A stretch of 64,000 nt of DNA from Myxococcales bacterium (GTDB lineage Bacteria > Myxococcota_A > Polyangia > Polyangiales > Polyangiaceae), in NCBI GenBank assembly GCA_016191785.1, contig JACPVJ010000184.1:124001-188000 (forward strand), written 5' to 3'. The stretch's first letter is position 1. Every line of letters begins with the position of its first letter. The notes beneath the pieces were generated by a model, which was given only the letters and a program-made list of their open reading frames with translations, ran no database searches and had not been told where the DNA came from. Shown in pieces: positions 16,253-25,010 of the stretch. The translations under genes were made by a program, and so were the position numbers.

Positions 16253-16864
16253 TCAGATCTTCTGCTTCGCCACCCGGACCACCGCCGTCGCGCCCATCAT
16301 CGGTGCCGCCGGGTTGCCGACCGGGCGGCGATCGACCACGTGCGCGATGCAGTCAGCGGCGGCCGCGCTGATTCCGACGCGCTTCTTGACCGAGACACCC
16401 TCGGCGCGGCCCCGGGCGCTGACCAGGAAGCGAACGTGGGCCTCGCCCTCGTTCTTCTCGAGCCCGCCGTGCTTGCCCAGGCACTCGAGGATCTTGTCTC
16501 GGCCCGCCGAGAGCTTCTTCTCGGCGCCCGGCAGCGTGCCCTCGTCGGCGGTGACGCTGATGCCGCGCAGGACGAACAGCTTCTGCGGGTCGCCGGGCGG
16601 GGGTTCTGCGCTGGCCGAAGGCGCGGGCGTCGCGCTCGCGCTCGGGAGTGGGGCAGGCGCGGTTCCCTTCTCGGGCAGCGCGCGGGCCTCGCCCTCGGCG
16701 ATGCAGCGTAGCAGCATGCCCTTGCCATTCGACAGCCGACCCCACGGACAGACCGGATCGTAGGGGTAGCGGCTGGCTTCTTGTGCCGAGCCCGGGCGCG
16801 CGCCCACGAGCAAGCCGGCGGCCGCCGCGCAAACGATGCTGATGATGGGGATGGCTCTCTTCAT
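16253..16864 (-). CDS. Exported protein, Ala/Pro-rich with conserved C-terminal domain
   Basis: A 203-residue protein with a Sec-type signal peptide (MKRAIPIISIVCAAAAGLLVGARPGSAQE). Around residues 36-58 there is a Cys-containing motif CPWGRLSNGKGM..RC. A Pro/Ala/Ser linker follows, then a domain of about 110 residues (KLFVLRGISVTADEGT to the end) with CLGKHGG and DCIAHVV, resembling the AgmX/PglI or TonB-C-like C-terminal domains of myxobacterial motility proteins. The resemblance is by pattern only. The start overlaps the stop of the upstream cyclase gene by 4 bp, so the two are probably cotranscribed. Confidence 0.75.
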   Translation of the reverse strand: MKRAIPIISIVCAAAAGLLVGARPGSAQEASRYPYDPVCPWGRLSNGKGMLLRCIAEGEARALPEKGTAPAPLPSASATPAPSASAEPPPGDPQKLFVLRGISVTADEGTLPGAEKKLSAGRDKILECLGKHGGLEKNEGEAHVRFLVSARGRAEGVSVKKRVGISAAAADCIAHVVDRRPVGNPAAPMMGATAVVRVAKQKI

Positions 16865-18618
16865 GACACGAAACCCTCGAGGACGTAGGCGCTCTGTGGC
16901 TCGTCGATACCCTTGAACGTCAGACCGCTCATCTCGGTGACGCGGACGTGAGCCTGGATGCGCTCGTAGACCGAGACGCTCATCAAGACGCCGCCGAGCG
17001 GAGCCTTGCCCTCGTGGCGTTGCGCGCGGTTCACCACGTCGCCGATGCAGGTGTAGTCCCGGCGGACGTGGCGCGAGCCGATGTCACCGCGCACGATCTT
17101 GCCGCAGTTCAGCCCGATCCGCATGGTCAGACGGTGCTCCGTGCCCTGGTTGAACCGCCCCAGCGCTTGCTGCATTCCCCACGCCGCCCGGGCCGCGCGC
17201 AGCGCGTGCGGTTCGTCGAGCTCTGGTCGATCCTCGAACACGGCCATGATGGCGTCACCGATGAACTTGTCGATGTCCCCGCCTTGCTCCTTGATCACCA
17301 CGCACAGCGCGTCGAAGGACTCGTTCAAGATCGAGACCACCTCGGCCGGTGACATCTTCGAGCTCATGTTGGTGAAGCCCGAGATGTCGCTGAACAAAAG
17401 GGTCGCGTCCACCTCTTTGGCCCGGACCTCGCCGAAGCTGCCGGCCTCGCGGCTCATCTCTTCGGCGGCCTTCAGCGCGCCCTCGCTGATGTACAGTCGT
17501 GACGCTTCCTTGTACCGGGACAGCCTCGCCTCGGCCAGCACGCGCTCGACGATCGCGATGCACTTGTCGGTGCCGAAAGGCTTCACCAAGTAGCTGGTCA
17601 GCCCCGCGGCGCGCATCTGCGCTTGGTCGCGCTTGGTGTCGCGCGCCGTGAGCATCACGATTGGCACATCGCGGGTCCGCTCGTCGCGCCGCAGGGCGTG
17701 CACCAGCTGGAAGCCCGTCATGCGCGGCATGTCGTAGTCGGTCAGCACCAGATCCGGCGGCGTCGCGACGGCCTTGTCCCTGCCGTCCTGCCCGTCCACC
17801 GCGGTCTCGACGCGGAAACCCTGGCGGCGCAAGCAATCGGCCACCAGGTGGCGAATGGCCGCCGAGTCGTCCACGACCAGCACGCGCTCGCGGGCGCTCA
17901 CCATGCGGGTGGCCAAGAGCGAGTGCAGGCGGCTGACCAGCTCTTCCGGCACCACGGGCTTGACCAGGTACTCGTCGGCCCCGGCGTCGAAGCCGCGCTC
18001 GAGATCGGCGGTCTCGCCCAGGCTCGAGCAGATCACCACCGGCAGGTCGGCCAGCGCTTCGTCGCTCTTCACCGCGCGGCACAGCGAATAGCCGTCCATC
18101 TTGGGCATCTCGACGTCGGTCAAGAGCAGGTCGGGCTTCCGGGCCCGCACCATCGCCAACCCTTCCTCTCCGTCCCAGGCCTCGCGCACGTCGTAGCCCG
18201 CCGCGGTCAAGAGCGGCACGGTGTGCTTGTGGATGAGATCGCTGTCGTCGGCGAGCAGCACCACGAGCTTGCCTCGGGCGCTGTCTTCGATGGTGGCGAG
18301 CAGCTCTTGGGTCTGGAACGGGATGGAGAGCGCACGGAAGAACCCGGCGCGCCGCGCCTCTTCACAGGCGGCGACGTCGAGGCCCAAGTAGACCGCGCGC
18401 TCTGGGGCGACGCCCGCCGACGTGGCCTCGGCCAGGGCGTGGCTCGCTGGCAGGCCTGCCACCACGGGCGCGAAGAGCACCACGTCGAGCTTCTTGCCGG
18501 CCTGCTCCGACAACGCCTCGAGGTCGGGCGCCACCGAGAGCGCATGCCCGGCGGGCTCGATGGCTCGAGCCACGAACTGTCCGAGCACTCCCGGCGGCGT
18601 CACGAGACCCACGTGCAT
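16861..18618 (-). CDS. Triple-receiver class III adenylate cyclase
   Basis: A 585-residue protein from ATG 18618. An upstream ATG at 18654 gives 12 extra residues without a clear ribosome site. The order is a degenerate receiver-like domain (about 1-115, without the usual acidic cluster), two canonical receivers (about 116-235: LADDS..LLLTDVEMPKMDG; about 240-360: VVDDS..LVLTDYDMPRMTG), then a class III nucleotide cyclase domain (about 385-580). In the cyclase, LFSDISGFT and KFIGDAIMAVF carry the metal Asp residues. Lys in DKFIGDAI together with Asp in DYTCIGDVVN matches the Lys/Asp pair of adenylate, not guanylate, cyclases. It likely converts phosphorelay input into cAMP. Confidence 0.92.
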   Translation of the reverse strand: MHVGLVTPPGVLGQFVARAIEPAGHALSVAPDLEALSEQAGKKLDVVLFAPVVAGLPASHALAEATSAGVAPERAVYLGLDVAACEEARRAGFFRALSIPFQTQELLATIEDSARGKLVVLLADDSDLIHKHTVPLLTAAGYDVREAWDGEEGLAMVRARKPDLLLTDVEMPKMDGYSLCRAVKSDEALADLPVVICSSLGETADLERGFDAGADEYLVKPVVPEELVSRLHSLLATRMVSARERVLVVDDSAAIRHLVADCLRRQGFRVETAVDGQDGRDKAVATPPDLVLTDYDMPRMTGFQLVHALRRDERTRDVPIVMLTARDTKRDQAQMRAAGLTSYLVKPFGTDKCIAIVERVLAEARLSRYKEASRLYISEGALKAAEEMSREAGSFGEVRAKEVDATLLFSDISGFTNMSSKMSPAEVVSILNESFDALCVVIKEQGGDIDKFIGDAIMAVFEDRPELDEPHALRAARAAWGMQQALGRFNQGTEHRLTMRIGLNCGKIVRGDIGSRHVRRDYTCIGDVVNRAQRHEGKAPLGGVLMSVSVYERIQAHVRVTEMSGLTFKGIDEPQSAYVLEGFVS

Positions 18619-18711
18619 GGCCGGCAATATACTCGCCCGCTCGCCGCTGGCCACGCGCTGCCGCGGGCGCCTCCCGGTGCGGTGACCTCCCGTGGTAGGA
18701 GCCTCCGAAGG

Positions 18712-19935
18712 ATGAGCGAGACCTCGCCCGCGCCGGCGCTGCCCCGAGCCACCGAGGCCGTGCTGCGCTTCATCGAGAGCGTGGGCCGCCGCTCGGAGGC
18801 CGAGCTCTACCTCGGACTGTTCCGGCGCCTACCCAAAGAGAGCTTCGCGATCATCGCCCCGGGGGCCAAGGTGATCCGTCAGGGCCAGGGGTCGTTCACC
18901 GAGCAGCTGCGCTTCTTGTCGGATCTGGGGCTGGCTGCGCCGATCGTTCTCGGCCTGTTCGATCCCGCGCAGGCCGACGGCGCGCGCGATCGCCTGCTCA
19001 AGCGGCTGGAAACGGCTCAGCTCGACTTTGCCGTCCACGTGCCCGGTGAGGCCGATCCGAGCGAGGCGCTGAGGGTCGAGCTCTGCGCCGGGCGCTGGCC
19101 GATCATACAGCTGACCGAGGCGGCCACCCCTACCACCGAGAGTCGGCTCGCGTGGCTGGCCCGGCTGGCCGAGCGACTGGACACGCGCAAGCTGGTGCTG
19201 CTCCGGCGCCGGGGTCCGCTGCAGATCACCAGCGAGCGCAGCCTGACCATCGCGGAGCGGAACCTGCTCTCGGTCGAAGCCGGAGCGCTGTCCCTGATCA
19301 ACCTGCGCACCGACACGCCCCTCTTGACCGGGCAGCGCCTCTTGCGAAAAGAGGACGCCACGCTGTTCGACAGCGTGAAGGGGCTGCTCGAGTCGTGCGC
19401 CGACGAGAAGCTCCTCGTGAGCATCACGTCGCCGCTCGACCTCTTGCGCGAGCTGTTCACCACCAAGGGCGCCGGAACTCTGGTCAAGCGCGGCACCGCC
19501 ATTCGTCGCTTCGAGAGCTACGCCGAGCTCGACATCCCCCGCCTGCAGGGCTGCATCGAGGCGAGCTTCGGCCACCCGTTGCGCGAGGCCTTTTTTCTGG
19601 TGCCGCCCGCGGCGGTCTACGTCGAGGAGAACTACCGCGGCGCCGCCATCGTCCACGACACCCCCGTCGGACCCTACCTCGCCAAGTTCGCGGTGGACCC
19701 GGTGGCCCAAGGCGAGGGCATGGGTCGCGACCTCTGGCAGGCGATGGCGCGGGACTTCCCGGCTCTGTTCTGGCGCACCCGGGCCGACAACTCGATCTCG
19801 GCCTGGTACGCCGCGGTCTGCGACGGCCTTCAGCGCCTGCCGGGTTGGCACGTGTTCTGGCGAGGGCTGTCGCCCGAGCGTGTGCCGCAGTTGGTCGAGC
19901 ATGCGGCCGGGCTCAGCGACGACTTCGAGCGCTGA
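18712..19935 (+). CDS. N-acetylglutamate synthase-like protein (AAK + NAT fusion)
   Basis: A 407-residue protein starting at ATG 18712 (GAAGG just before). Residues about 30-245 resemble the amino acid kinase fold of acetylglutamate kinase. The C-terminal 150 residues match the DUF619-type N-acetyltransferase domain: AVYVEENYRGAAIV, PYLAKFAVDP and the acetyl-CoA loop AQGEGMG. This is the vertebrate-like NAGS architecture, also present in some bacteria, feeding the arginine pathway by making N-acetylglutamate. No arg gene is adjacent. The kinase half may be regulatory. A fused or moonlighting role is possible. Confidence 0.8.
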   Translation: MSETSPAPALPRATEAVLRFIESVGRRSEAELYLGLFRRLPKESFAIIAPGAKVIRQGQGSFTEQLRFLSDLGLAAPIVLGLFDPAQADGARDRLLKRLETAQLDFAVHVPGEADPSEALRVELCAGRWPIIQLTEAATPTTESRLAWLARLAERLDTRKLVLLRRRGPLQITSERSLTIAERNLLSVEAGALSLINLRTDTPLLTGQRLLRKEDATLFDSVKGLLESCADEKLLVSITSPLDLLRELFTTKGAGTLVKRGTAIRRFESYAELDIPRLQGCIEASFGHPLREAFFLVPPAAVYVEENYRGAAIVHDTPVGPYLAKFAVDPVAQGEGMGRDLWQAMARDFPALFWRTRADNSISAWYAAVCDGLQRLPGWHVFWRGLSPERVPQLVEHAAGLSDDFER

Positions 19936-20204
19936 TGGTGCTCACCGTCCTCGTATCGTGCTCGATCGCCGCGGCGCTCACGGCGATCTTCGCCTTTCGG
20001 TTTCGCACCTGGAAGGTCCCACGCAGGCTCGCGGTCTACTTCGCGGGCTTCTTCGTGATCGAGCTCTGCGCCGAGCGCCTGCTCTTGCCGCCGGGCACGC
20101 TGGGTCCTGAAGTCGCCGCGGTCTGCCTCGGGATCGCGCTCCTCTTCGTGGTCGCCATCCACGCCACGCGACACCTCGAGGCGGACGACGACGAGGAGTT
20201 CTAG
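19935..20204 (+). CDS. Small integral membrane protein
   Basis: An 89-residue protein. Its ATG overlaps the previous stop by 1 nt (TGATG), so translation is coupled. It has two or three hydrophobic segments (MVLTVLVSCSIAAALTAIFAF, YFAGFFVIELC, VAAVCLGIALLFVVAI) and a strongly acidic tail (EADDDEEF). Such small polytopic proteins are often accessory subunits or have no known role. Function is unknown. The coupling with the NAGS-like gene is the only context clue. Confidence 0.7.
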   Translation: MVLTVLVSCSIAAALTAIFAFRFRTWKVPRRLAVYFAGFFVIELCAERLLLPPGTLGPEVAAVCLGIALLFVVAIHATRHLEADDDEEF

Positions 20205-20217
20205 CTGCGACCGGGCC

Positions 20218-21147
20218 TCAAATCGAATCCGGCTCGAACGTCTGCTCGTCGTCGTTGCTGCCGTCGCCTGCGCCGGCGGCGGGCTCTTCTCGTTCGTTGT
20301 CGGCGCCCGGGTCACGCCCCTGGGCGTCGGCGTAACGTGGCGACTGGCCCGGGCCCGAGAAGTCGACCCAGTGGGCGCTGGACTCACGCACGTCCAGATG
20401 AACGAAGCTCGAGTTCGGGTAGTAGCCGCAGCCGACGTTGGTTAGCGTCCGGCAATAGTCGCGGAGCTCGCTGTTTTTCACGCCCGGGATGCTGAAGTCC
20501 ACGGCGTGGCCGGAGTTGTGGCGGGAGTGCGGCGTGTACTGCGTCGGCGAGTAGGGCCGGAAGCCGCTCACCACGCGGATCGGCTTGCCGCCGAAGTGGG
20601 CGCTGACCCTGACCAGCATCCGGATCAAGCGATCGCTTATCGCTTGGTGCTGACCCGTGCGCCACGCCGCGAGCACCTTCTCGATGCCGGCGCGAGCCGA
20701 GTCGGTGACCTTCCCGTTCTTGAAGACCTGGCCCCGCCACGACCCGGTGTAGCTCTGCAGGCTGAGCATGCCGCCCTTCTTCCCCTTGGCGGGCTTGTCG
20801 TCGGCAGCTTCATGCGAGGCCTTTGCGCTCTTTGCCTTCGCGGGCTTGGACTTCGAGTCCTCGACCACGGGCTTGTCCAGCGAGGCTGGAATCACGTCGC
20901 CATCGCGGCTGGGCAGCACGAGGCGCTGCTTGGGACGGATCGCGCTCCTCGGGGTGATCCCGTTGGCCTTGCACAGCGCGTCGATCGACACGTTGTAGCG
21001 CTTGGCGATCATCGCCAAAGTCTGACCCGGGTAGACCACGTGGGAGCGCGGCGCTGCGGCGACGCGGGGCGTGGGCGTGGCGCTGGCGCTGGCGGCGCCG
21101 AGGGCCAAGGCCGAGGCGCACAAGAGGGCGGAGACCGTACGGGTCAT
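20218..21147 (-). CDS. LysM plus DUF882 (M15-type) peptidase, exported
   Basis: A 309-residue protein from ATG 21147, with signal peptide MTRTVSALLCASALALGAASASATP. A LysM motif follows (HVVYPGQTLAMIAKRYNV...) for peptidoglycan binding, then a Lys/Ala/Ser linker, and a C-terminal peptidase domain with SRHNSGHAVDFSI and FVHLDV. These are the zinc ligands of the DUF882/VanY-like fold (HxxxxAxD and HxD). It probably cleaves a D-amino-acid-containing bond in the cell wall. A longer upstream frame is unlikely because the signal peptide starts here. It is divergent from pilM. Confidence 0.9.
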   Translation of the reverse strand: MTRTVSALLCASALALGAASASATPTPRVAAAPRSHVVYPGQTLAMIAKRYNVSIDALCKANGITPRSAIRPKQRLVLPSRDGDVIPASLDKPVVEDSKSKPAKAKSAKASHEAADDKPAKGKKGGMLSLQSYTGSWRGQVFKNGKVTDSARAGIEKVLAAWRTGQHQAISDRLIRMLVRVSAHFGGKPIRVVSGFRPYSPTQYTPHSRHNSGHAVDFSIPGVKNSELRDYCRTLTNVGCGYYPNSSFVHLDVRESSAHWVDFSGPGQSPRYADAQGRDPGADNEREEPAAGAGDGSNDDEQTFEPDSI

Positions 21148-21351
21148 GCGGGTCGACACCTCGATAGCCTCTACTGCTCCTCGGCGGAAGGCGAAAAAAG
21201 TGGCGCAGATCTGACCACACGGCCAAGCCTCGGAATACTTGCGTAAGTGCGCCCTCCGAGCCGACTCCGCGTTTCTTGGCGCTGGTGACCCAGAGGTGCA
21301 ACCATTTGCGCCGGGTTTCCTCGCGGAAGCCCAAATCTCCCTCGAGGCTTC

Positions 21352-22428
21352 ATGGGCGAAGGCAAGAATCTGGTCGGGGTCGACATCGGGACGAGCTCGA
21401 TCAAGGTGGTTCAAATCAAAGAGAGCCGCCGAGGTCTAGGCCTGCAACGCCTCGGCTACTCTCCGTTGAATCCGCAGACCATCGTCGATGGTCAGGTCAT
21501 GGACGCGTCGGCGGTGGTGGAGGGCCTGATGAGGGTCTTCCACGACGCGAAAATCAAGCAGAAAGAGGTCGCGATCAGCGTCTCGGGCCAGAGCGTGATC
21601 ATCCGCAAGATCACCGTGCCGATGATGACCCGCGAAGAGCTCAACGAGCAGATCCACTGGGAAGCCGAGCAGCACATTCCGTTCGACATCAAGGACGTGC
21701 AGGTCGACTACCAGGTGCTGCGAAAGAAGCCGGAAACCAGCCAAATGGAGCTACTCTTGGTCGCCGCCAAGCGCGATCAGATCAACGACTATGCGCAGCT
21801 CGCCCGCGACGCGAAGCTCAAGCCGATCATCTGCGACATCGACGCCTTCACCGTGCAGAACATGTTCGAGTACTCCCGCGGGTTGCCTCCCGATCAGACC
21901 ATCGGGCTGATCAACGTCGGCGCCAGCCTGTGCTCGCTCAACATCATCGCCAACGGGGTCAGCGCCTTCACCCGCGAGATCGCCAACGGTGGCAACGTGG
22001 TGACCGACGAGATCCAGAAGGCCCTGGGTGTCCCCTACGAGCAGGCCGAGGCCTACAAGTGCGGCGGTGCGGCGGACCCGGGCGAGCCGTTCCGGGCCGG
22101 GATGGTGCCGCAGCAGGTGGTGCAGGTGGTCGAGACCGTCACGGACTCGATCGCCGCCGAAATCCAGCGTAGCCTGGACTTCTACCTGGCCACCAGCGGC
22201 GAGGGTGAGATCTCCCGCATTTACGTGACGGGTGGTACTTCGAGTCTGGTGCACTTGGCCCAGGCCATCGAGCGTCGAGCACGCGTGCCCACCGAGGTCT
22301 GGTCCGCCGCGGAGCGGCTTCAGGTCGAGGCGCGCGAGGTGGACGGCAACGTGCTGCAGCTCCGGGCGGCCCAGCTGTCCGTAGCCGCCGGTCTCGCGCT
22401 CCGGCACGAGAGGGAGACCCGCCAGTGA
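21352..22428 (+). CDS. pilM: PilM, type IV pilus inner-membrane assembly ATPase-like protein
   Basis: A 358-residue actin-fold protein that begins MGEGKNLVGVDIGTSSIKVVQIK. The DIGTSSIK motif is the phosphate-1 loop. The conserved phrase HWEAEQHIPFDI is diagnostic for PilM. PilM binds the short cytoplasmic tail of PilN and links the alignment subcomplex to the cytoplasmic motor. It starts the operon pilM-N-O-P; pilN overlaps by 4 bp. The upstream 200-bp region between pilM and the LysM gene should contain divergent promoters; no certain -10/-35 was picked. Confidence 0.97.
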   Translation: MGEGKNLVGVDIGTSSIKVVQIKESRRGLGLQRLGYSPLNPQTIVDGQVMDASAVVEGLMRVFHDAKIKQKEVAISVSGQSVIIRKITVPMMTREELNEQIHWEAEQHIPFDIKDVQVDYQVLRKKPETSQMELLLVAAKRDQINDYAQLARDAKLKPIICDIDAFTVQNMFEYSRGLPPDQTIGLINVGASLCSLNIIANGVSAFTREIANGGNVVTDEIQKALGVPYEQAEAYKCGGAADPGEPFRAGMVPQQVVQVVETVTDSIAAEIQRSLDFYLATSGEGEISRIYVTGGTSSLVHLAQAIERRARVPTEVWSAAERLQVEAREVDGNVLQLRAAQLSVAAGLALRHERETRQ

Positions 22429-23063
22429 TCAAGATCAACCTTCTCCCCCAGAAGCGCCGCGCCGAGCGCAGCGAGGGCAGTCAGCTCTGGCTGATCGCGC
22501 TGTTGGGCGCGTTCTTGCTCGAGGTCGTGGCCCTCTTCGTCTTCCACAGCATCAAGAACGAAGAGCTCAAGGACCAGAACCGCAAGAACGCGGAGATCCA
22601 GACCCAGATCGAGCAGGCCAAGCAGGCCGTGGCGAACCACGCGCAGGTCAAGACCAAGCTCGAGCAGCTCCGCGCCCGGGAGGACGCCATCTCGAAGCTC
22701 CAGAGCGCGCGGACCGGACCGACCTCGGTCATGCTCGAGCTCGCGCGCCTGCTCACGCCCGGTCGCGGTCCGAGCGTCGACCCCGATCGGTTGCAGCAGC
22801 TGCGGAAGGACAACCCGCTCGCGGTCTACAACCCCGCGTGGGACGCGCGCCGCCTGTGGCTGACCAAGTTCGTGGAGCAACAGCGCAAGGTGCGGCTCGA
22901 AGGCATCGCGCGGGACGGTGAGGACGTGAGCGAGCTTGCTCGGCGCATGGGTCTGTCGAGCTTCTTCTACGAGGTGCGGCTCTTGCCGGCGCGGACCCAG
23001 AAAGACGCGACGACGGGGATGGAAGTGGTCCGCTTCGAGCTCGAGGCGAAGGTGAGGTACTGA
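22425..23063 (+). CDS. pilN: PilN, type IV pilus inner-membrane protein
   Basis: A 212-residue protein with a GTG start overlapping the pilM stop (GTGA). MIKINLLPQKRRAER is the conserved PilM-binding N-terminus (INLLP). It is followed by one TM segment (LWLIALLGAFLLEVVALFVF) and a long coiled-coil rich in Lys/Gln/Glu. It pairs with PilO to form the periplasmic collar of the pilus machine. Confidence 0.96.
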   Translation: MIKINLLPQKRRAERSEGSQLWLIALLGAFLLEVVALFVFHSIKNEELKDQNRKNAEIQTQIEQAKQAVANHAQVKTKLEQLRAREDAISKLQSARTGPTSVMLELARLLTPGRGPSVDPDRLQQLRKDNPLAVYNPAWDARRLWLTKFVEQQRKVRLEGIARDGEDVSELARRMGLSSFFYEVRLLPARTQKDATTGMEVVRFELEAKVRY

Positions 23064-23686
23064 TGGCCAAAGAAAGCAGCCTGGCCAAGCTCCCGCTGGT
23101 CGCGAAGGTCGGTATCGGCGCTGGCTTGCTGGTGCTGGTGGCAGTCGCTTACTTCGTCGTGTTCTACGGCGACCTCGCCAGCTCGATCAAAGCCGCCCAA
23201 GGCAAAGAGCGCCAGCTCCGCGAAGAGCTGGGCGAGGCCCGCAAGGCCGAGTTCGCCTACCAGAAGGACCTGGCGGAGCTGACCGAACGCGAACAGCGGG
23301 CGCGCGAGCTGGAGAAAATCTTGCCGAAGAGCACGGAGTACCCGTCGTTCTTGAGCGCGATCCAAGCCGTGGCCAACGTCTCCGGCGTGGCGCTCACGGC
23401 GTGGACGCCGACCGAAGAGAGCCCCGACAAGTTCTACTCTCGCGTCCCGATGAAGCTCGAGCTTCAAGGGAAGTTCCACCAGGTCGCCAAGTTCTTCTAC
23501 GGCGTCGGGCAGCTCGATCGCATCATCAACATGGAGAACATCTCGGCGACGGATCCGCAGGTCAAAGAGGGCAGCGAGGTCATGATCAAGGTCGACGTGC
23601 TCGCGACCGCCTTCCGCATGCTGGACGACAGCCAAGCGGGCAAGGACAAACGCGGCGGGGCTCAGCAGCCGGGAGCGCAGAAATGA
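23063..23686 (+). CDS. pilO: PilO, type IV pilus inner-membrane protein
   Basis: A 207-residue protein with ATG overlapping the pilN stop by 1 nt. One TM segment (VGIGAGLLVLVAVAYFVVFY) lies near residues 15-34, then a coiled coil (KAAQGKERQLREELGEARK), then the ferredoxin-like periplasmic domain with LPKSTEYPSFLSAIQ and the conserved phrase FHQVAKFFYGVGQLDRIINM. It forms heterodimers with PilN. Confidence 0.96.
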   Translation: MAKESSLAKLPLVAKVGIGAGLLVLVAVAYFVVFYGDLASSIKAAQGKERQLREELGEARKAEFAYQKDLAELTEREQRARELEKILPKSTEYPSFLSAIQAVANVSGVALTAWTPTEESPDKFYSRVPMKLELQGKFHQVAKFFYGVGQLDRIINMENISATDPQVKEGSEVMIKVDVLATAFRMLDDSQAGKDKRGGAQQPGAQK

Positions 23687-24279
23687 ACCGCGCGCTCGTG
23701 GTCGCTCTCGCGCTCGCCGTGTTCGCCGCCGCCTGCGGCTCCGGGGGCCCATCGAAGGGGAGCGCCCCGGCGGGCTCGGCCGCGCCGGTCGTGGCCGCAG
23801 CAGCGGTCGACGGCGGGGCGGGTGACGCCGCCGTGGGTCCGCCGAAGATCGACTTCCAAGAGGCCGAGTTCGCCGAGAACGAGAAGAGCCGGGACCCGTT
23901 CCGGTCGTTCGCGGGGATGTTCGTGGAAGAGGCCCGCGGAAAGGTCAAGTCGCAGCGCGAGGTCTTGCTCGACCGCTACTCCGTCGACGAGCTCAAGCTG
24001 GTCGGCATCGTGACCGGCATCGAGCCCGCGAAGGCGATGTTGGTCGACCCGACGGGCAAGGGGCACGTGGTCCAGCGTGGCCAGTTCGTGGGCCGTGCCG
24101 AGGTGGTCCAGGCCAGCACGACCACGGCGCGATCCTACGAAATCAACTGGCGGGTCGACCGCATCCGCGACGGCGACGTCGTCCTGGTCCGCGAGGACCC
24201 GCAAAACCCGGACGTGCCGAGCGCCACCAAGGTCATCCCCCTGCGGCCCGAGGGCTCGGTCGTCTCGGACCAGCAGTGA
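23683..24279 (+). CDS. pilP: PilP, pilus alignment lipoprotein
   Basis: A 198-residue lipoprotein (Cys18 in FAAAC). It starts by overlapping the pilO stop (ATGA). The core is about residues 65-198, with SRDPFRSF, the DRYSVDELKLVGIV stretch, and a short HQ-type beta domain. PilP bridges the PilN/PilO collar to the outer-membrane secretin PilQ. A Pro/Ala-rich linker separates the lipid anchor from the core. Confidence 0.95.
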   Translation: MNRALVVALALAVFAAACGSGGPSKGSAPAGSAAPVVAAAAVDGGAGDAAVGPPKIDFQEAEFAENEKSRDPFRSFAGMFVEEARGKVKSQREVLLDRYSVDELKLVGIVTGIEPAKAMLVDPTGKGHVVQRGQFVGRAEVVQASTTTARSYEINWRVDRIRDGDVVLVREDPQNPDVPSATKVIPLRPEGSVVSDQQ

Positions 24280-24318
24280 GGGGAAACGAGGGTCTGGCGC
24301 CCTGACTCGGGGCGAGCC

Positions 24319-24861
24319 ATGGTCTCGGCCATGGCCAAGCGATTCAAGGTGCTCACTGCCATCGGTCCGGATCGACCGGGCCTGGTCAAGGAGATCTCCG
24401 CGGCGATCCACCAGGCCGGTGCCAACCTCGAGGACAGCCGCATGGCCGTCCTTGGCGGCGAGTTCGCGATGCTGGTGCTGCTCTCGGGCACCGCTGCCGA
24501 GCTTTCGGCCGCCGAGGCGGGGGGCCGAGCCGCCCTCACGCCGCTGGGCGTCGAGTGCCACTTTCGCGCGACCGAGGTGCCCGAGGCGAAGGCGGGGACT
24601 CTGGCCTACGAGCTCCGGGTCACCGGCTTCGACCAACCAGGGATCGTCGAGGCGGTCACGACGGTCGTGGCGGCCATGGGGGTGAACGTGGCCTCCCTCG
24701 AGACCAGCGTGATTCACCAGCCCCTGACCGGGACCCCGGCCTTCCTCTTGGAGGCCGTGCTCTCGGTCCCGCGCGAGGTGCCGCTGGCGACCCTGCGGCG
24801 CGAGCTCGGGCGGGTCGCCGAGGACCAGAACCTGGATCTGGTCCTGGATGCCCGTGCCTGA
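24319..24861 (+). CDS. GcvR-like tandem ACT-domain protein
   Basis: A 180-residue protein with two ACT domains. The first is VLTAIGPDRPGLVKEISAAI; the second is LRVTGFDQPGIVEAVTTVV. The GPDRPG and FDQPG turns are the typical ligand-binding loops. Similar GcvR-like proteins regulate the glycine cleavage system, but no DNA-binding domain is present. An ATG at 24331 (MAKRFKV) is also a possible start. The gene sits between pilP and pilQ on the same strand with about 40 bp before it. This breaks the usual pilMNOPQ order. Whether it has a pilus role is unknown. Confidence 0.85.
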   Translation: MVSAMAKRFKVLTAIGPDRPGLVKEISAAIHQAGANLEDSRMAVLGGEFAMLVLLSGTAAELSAAEAGGRAALTPLGVECHFRATEVPEAKAGTLAYELRVTGFDQPGIVEAVTTVVAAMGVNVASLETSVIHQPLTGTPAFLLEAVLSVPREVPLATLRRELGRVAEDQNLDLVLDARA

Positions 24862-24881
24862 GCCCCAGGGCCGGCTCCCCC

Positions 24882-24897
24882 GCGCTTCATGAAGCGC
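24882..24897. promoter_or_regulatory. 16-bp perfect palindrome between the ACT gene and pilQ
   Basis: GCGCTTCATGAAGCGC is its own reverse complement. As RNA it would give a 6-bp stem with a 4-nt loop, but no T-run follows, so it is a poor intrinsic terminator. A dimeric DNA-binding site is more likely. It is about 115 bp upstream of pilQ. Confidence 0.4.
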
Positions 24898-24917
24898 AAG
24901 AGATCCTAGCCTGGAAT

Positions 24918-24947
24918 TTGTTCGTCTCGAGGCCCCGTCGCTACGAT
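24918..24947 (+). promoter_or_regulatory. Possible sigma-70-type promoter for pilQ
   Basis: TTGTTC (24918-24923) and TACGAT (24942-24947) are separated by 18 bp and lie about 64 bp before the pilQ start. The match is partial, and other sigma classes cannot be excluded. Confidence 0.3.
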
Positions 24948-25010
24948 GGCCGGACGGGTGATCGAGCCGGAAAGAGTCCGCTCGCTCGCACCGACGATCG
25001 GAGCCTGAGG

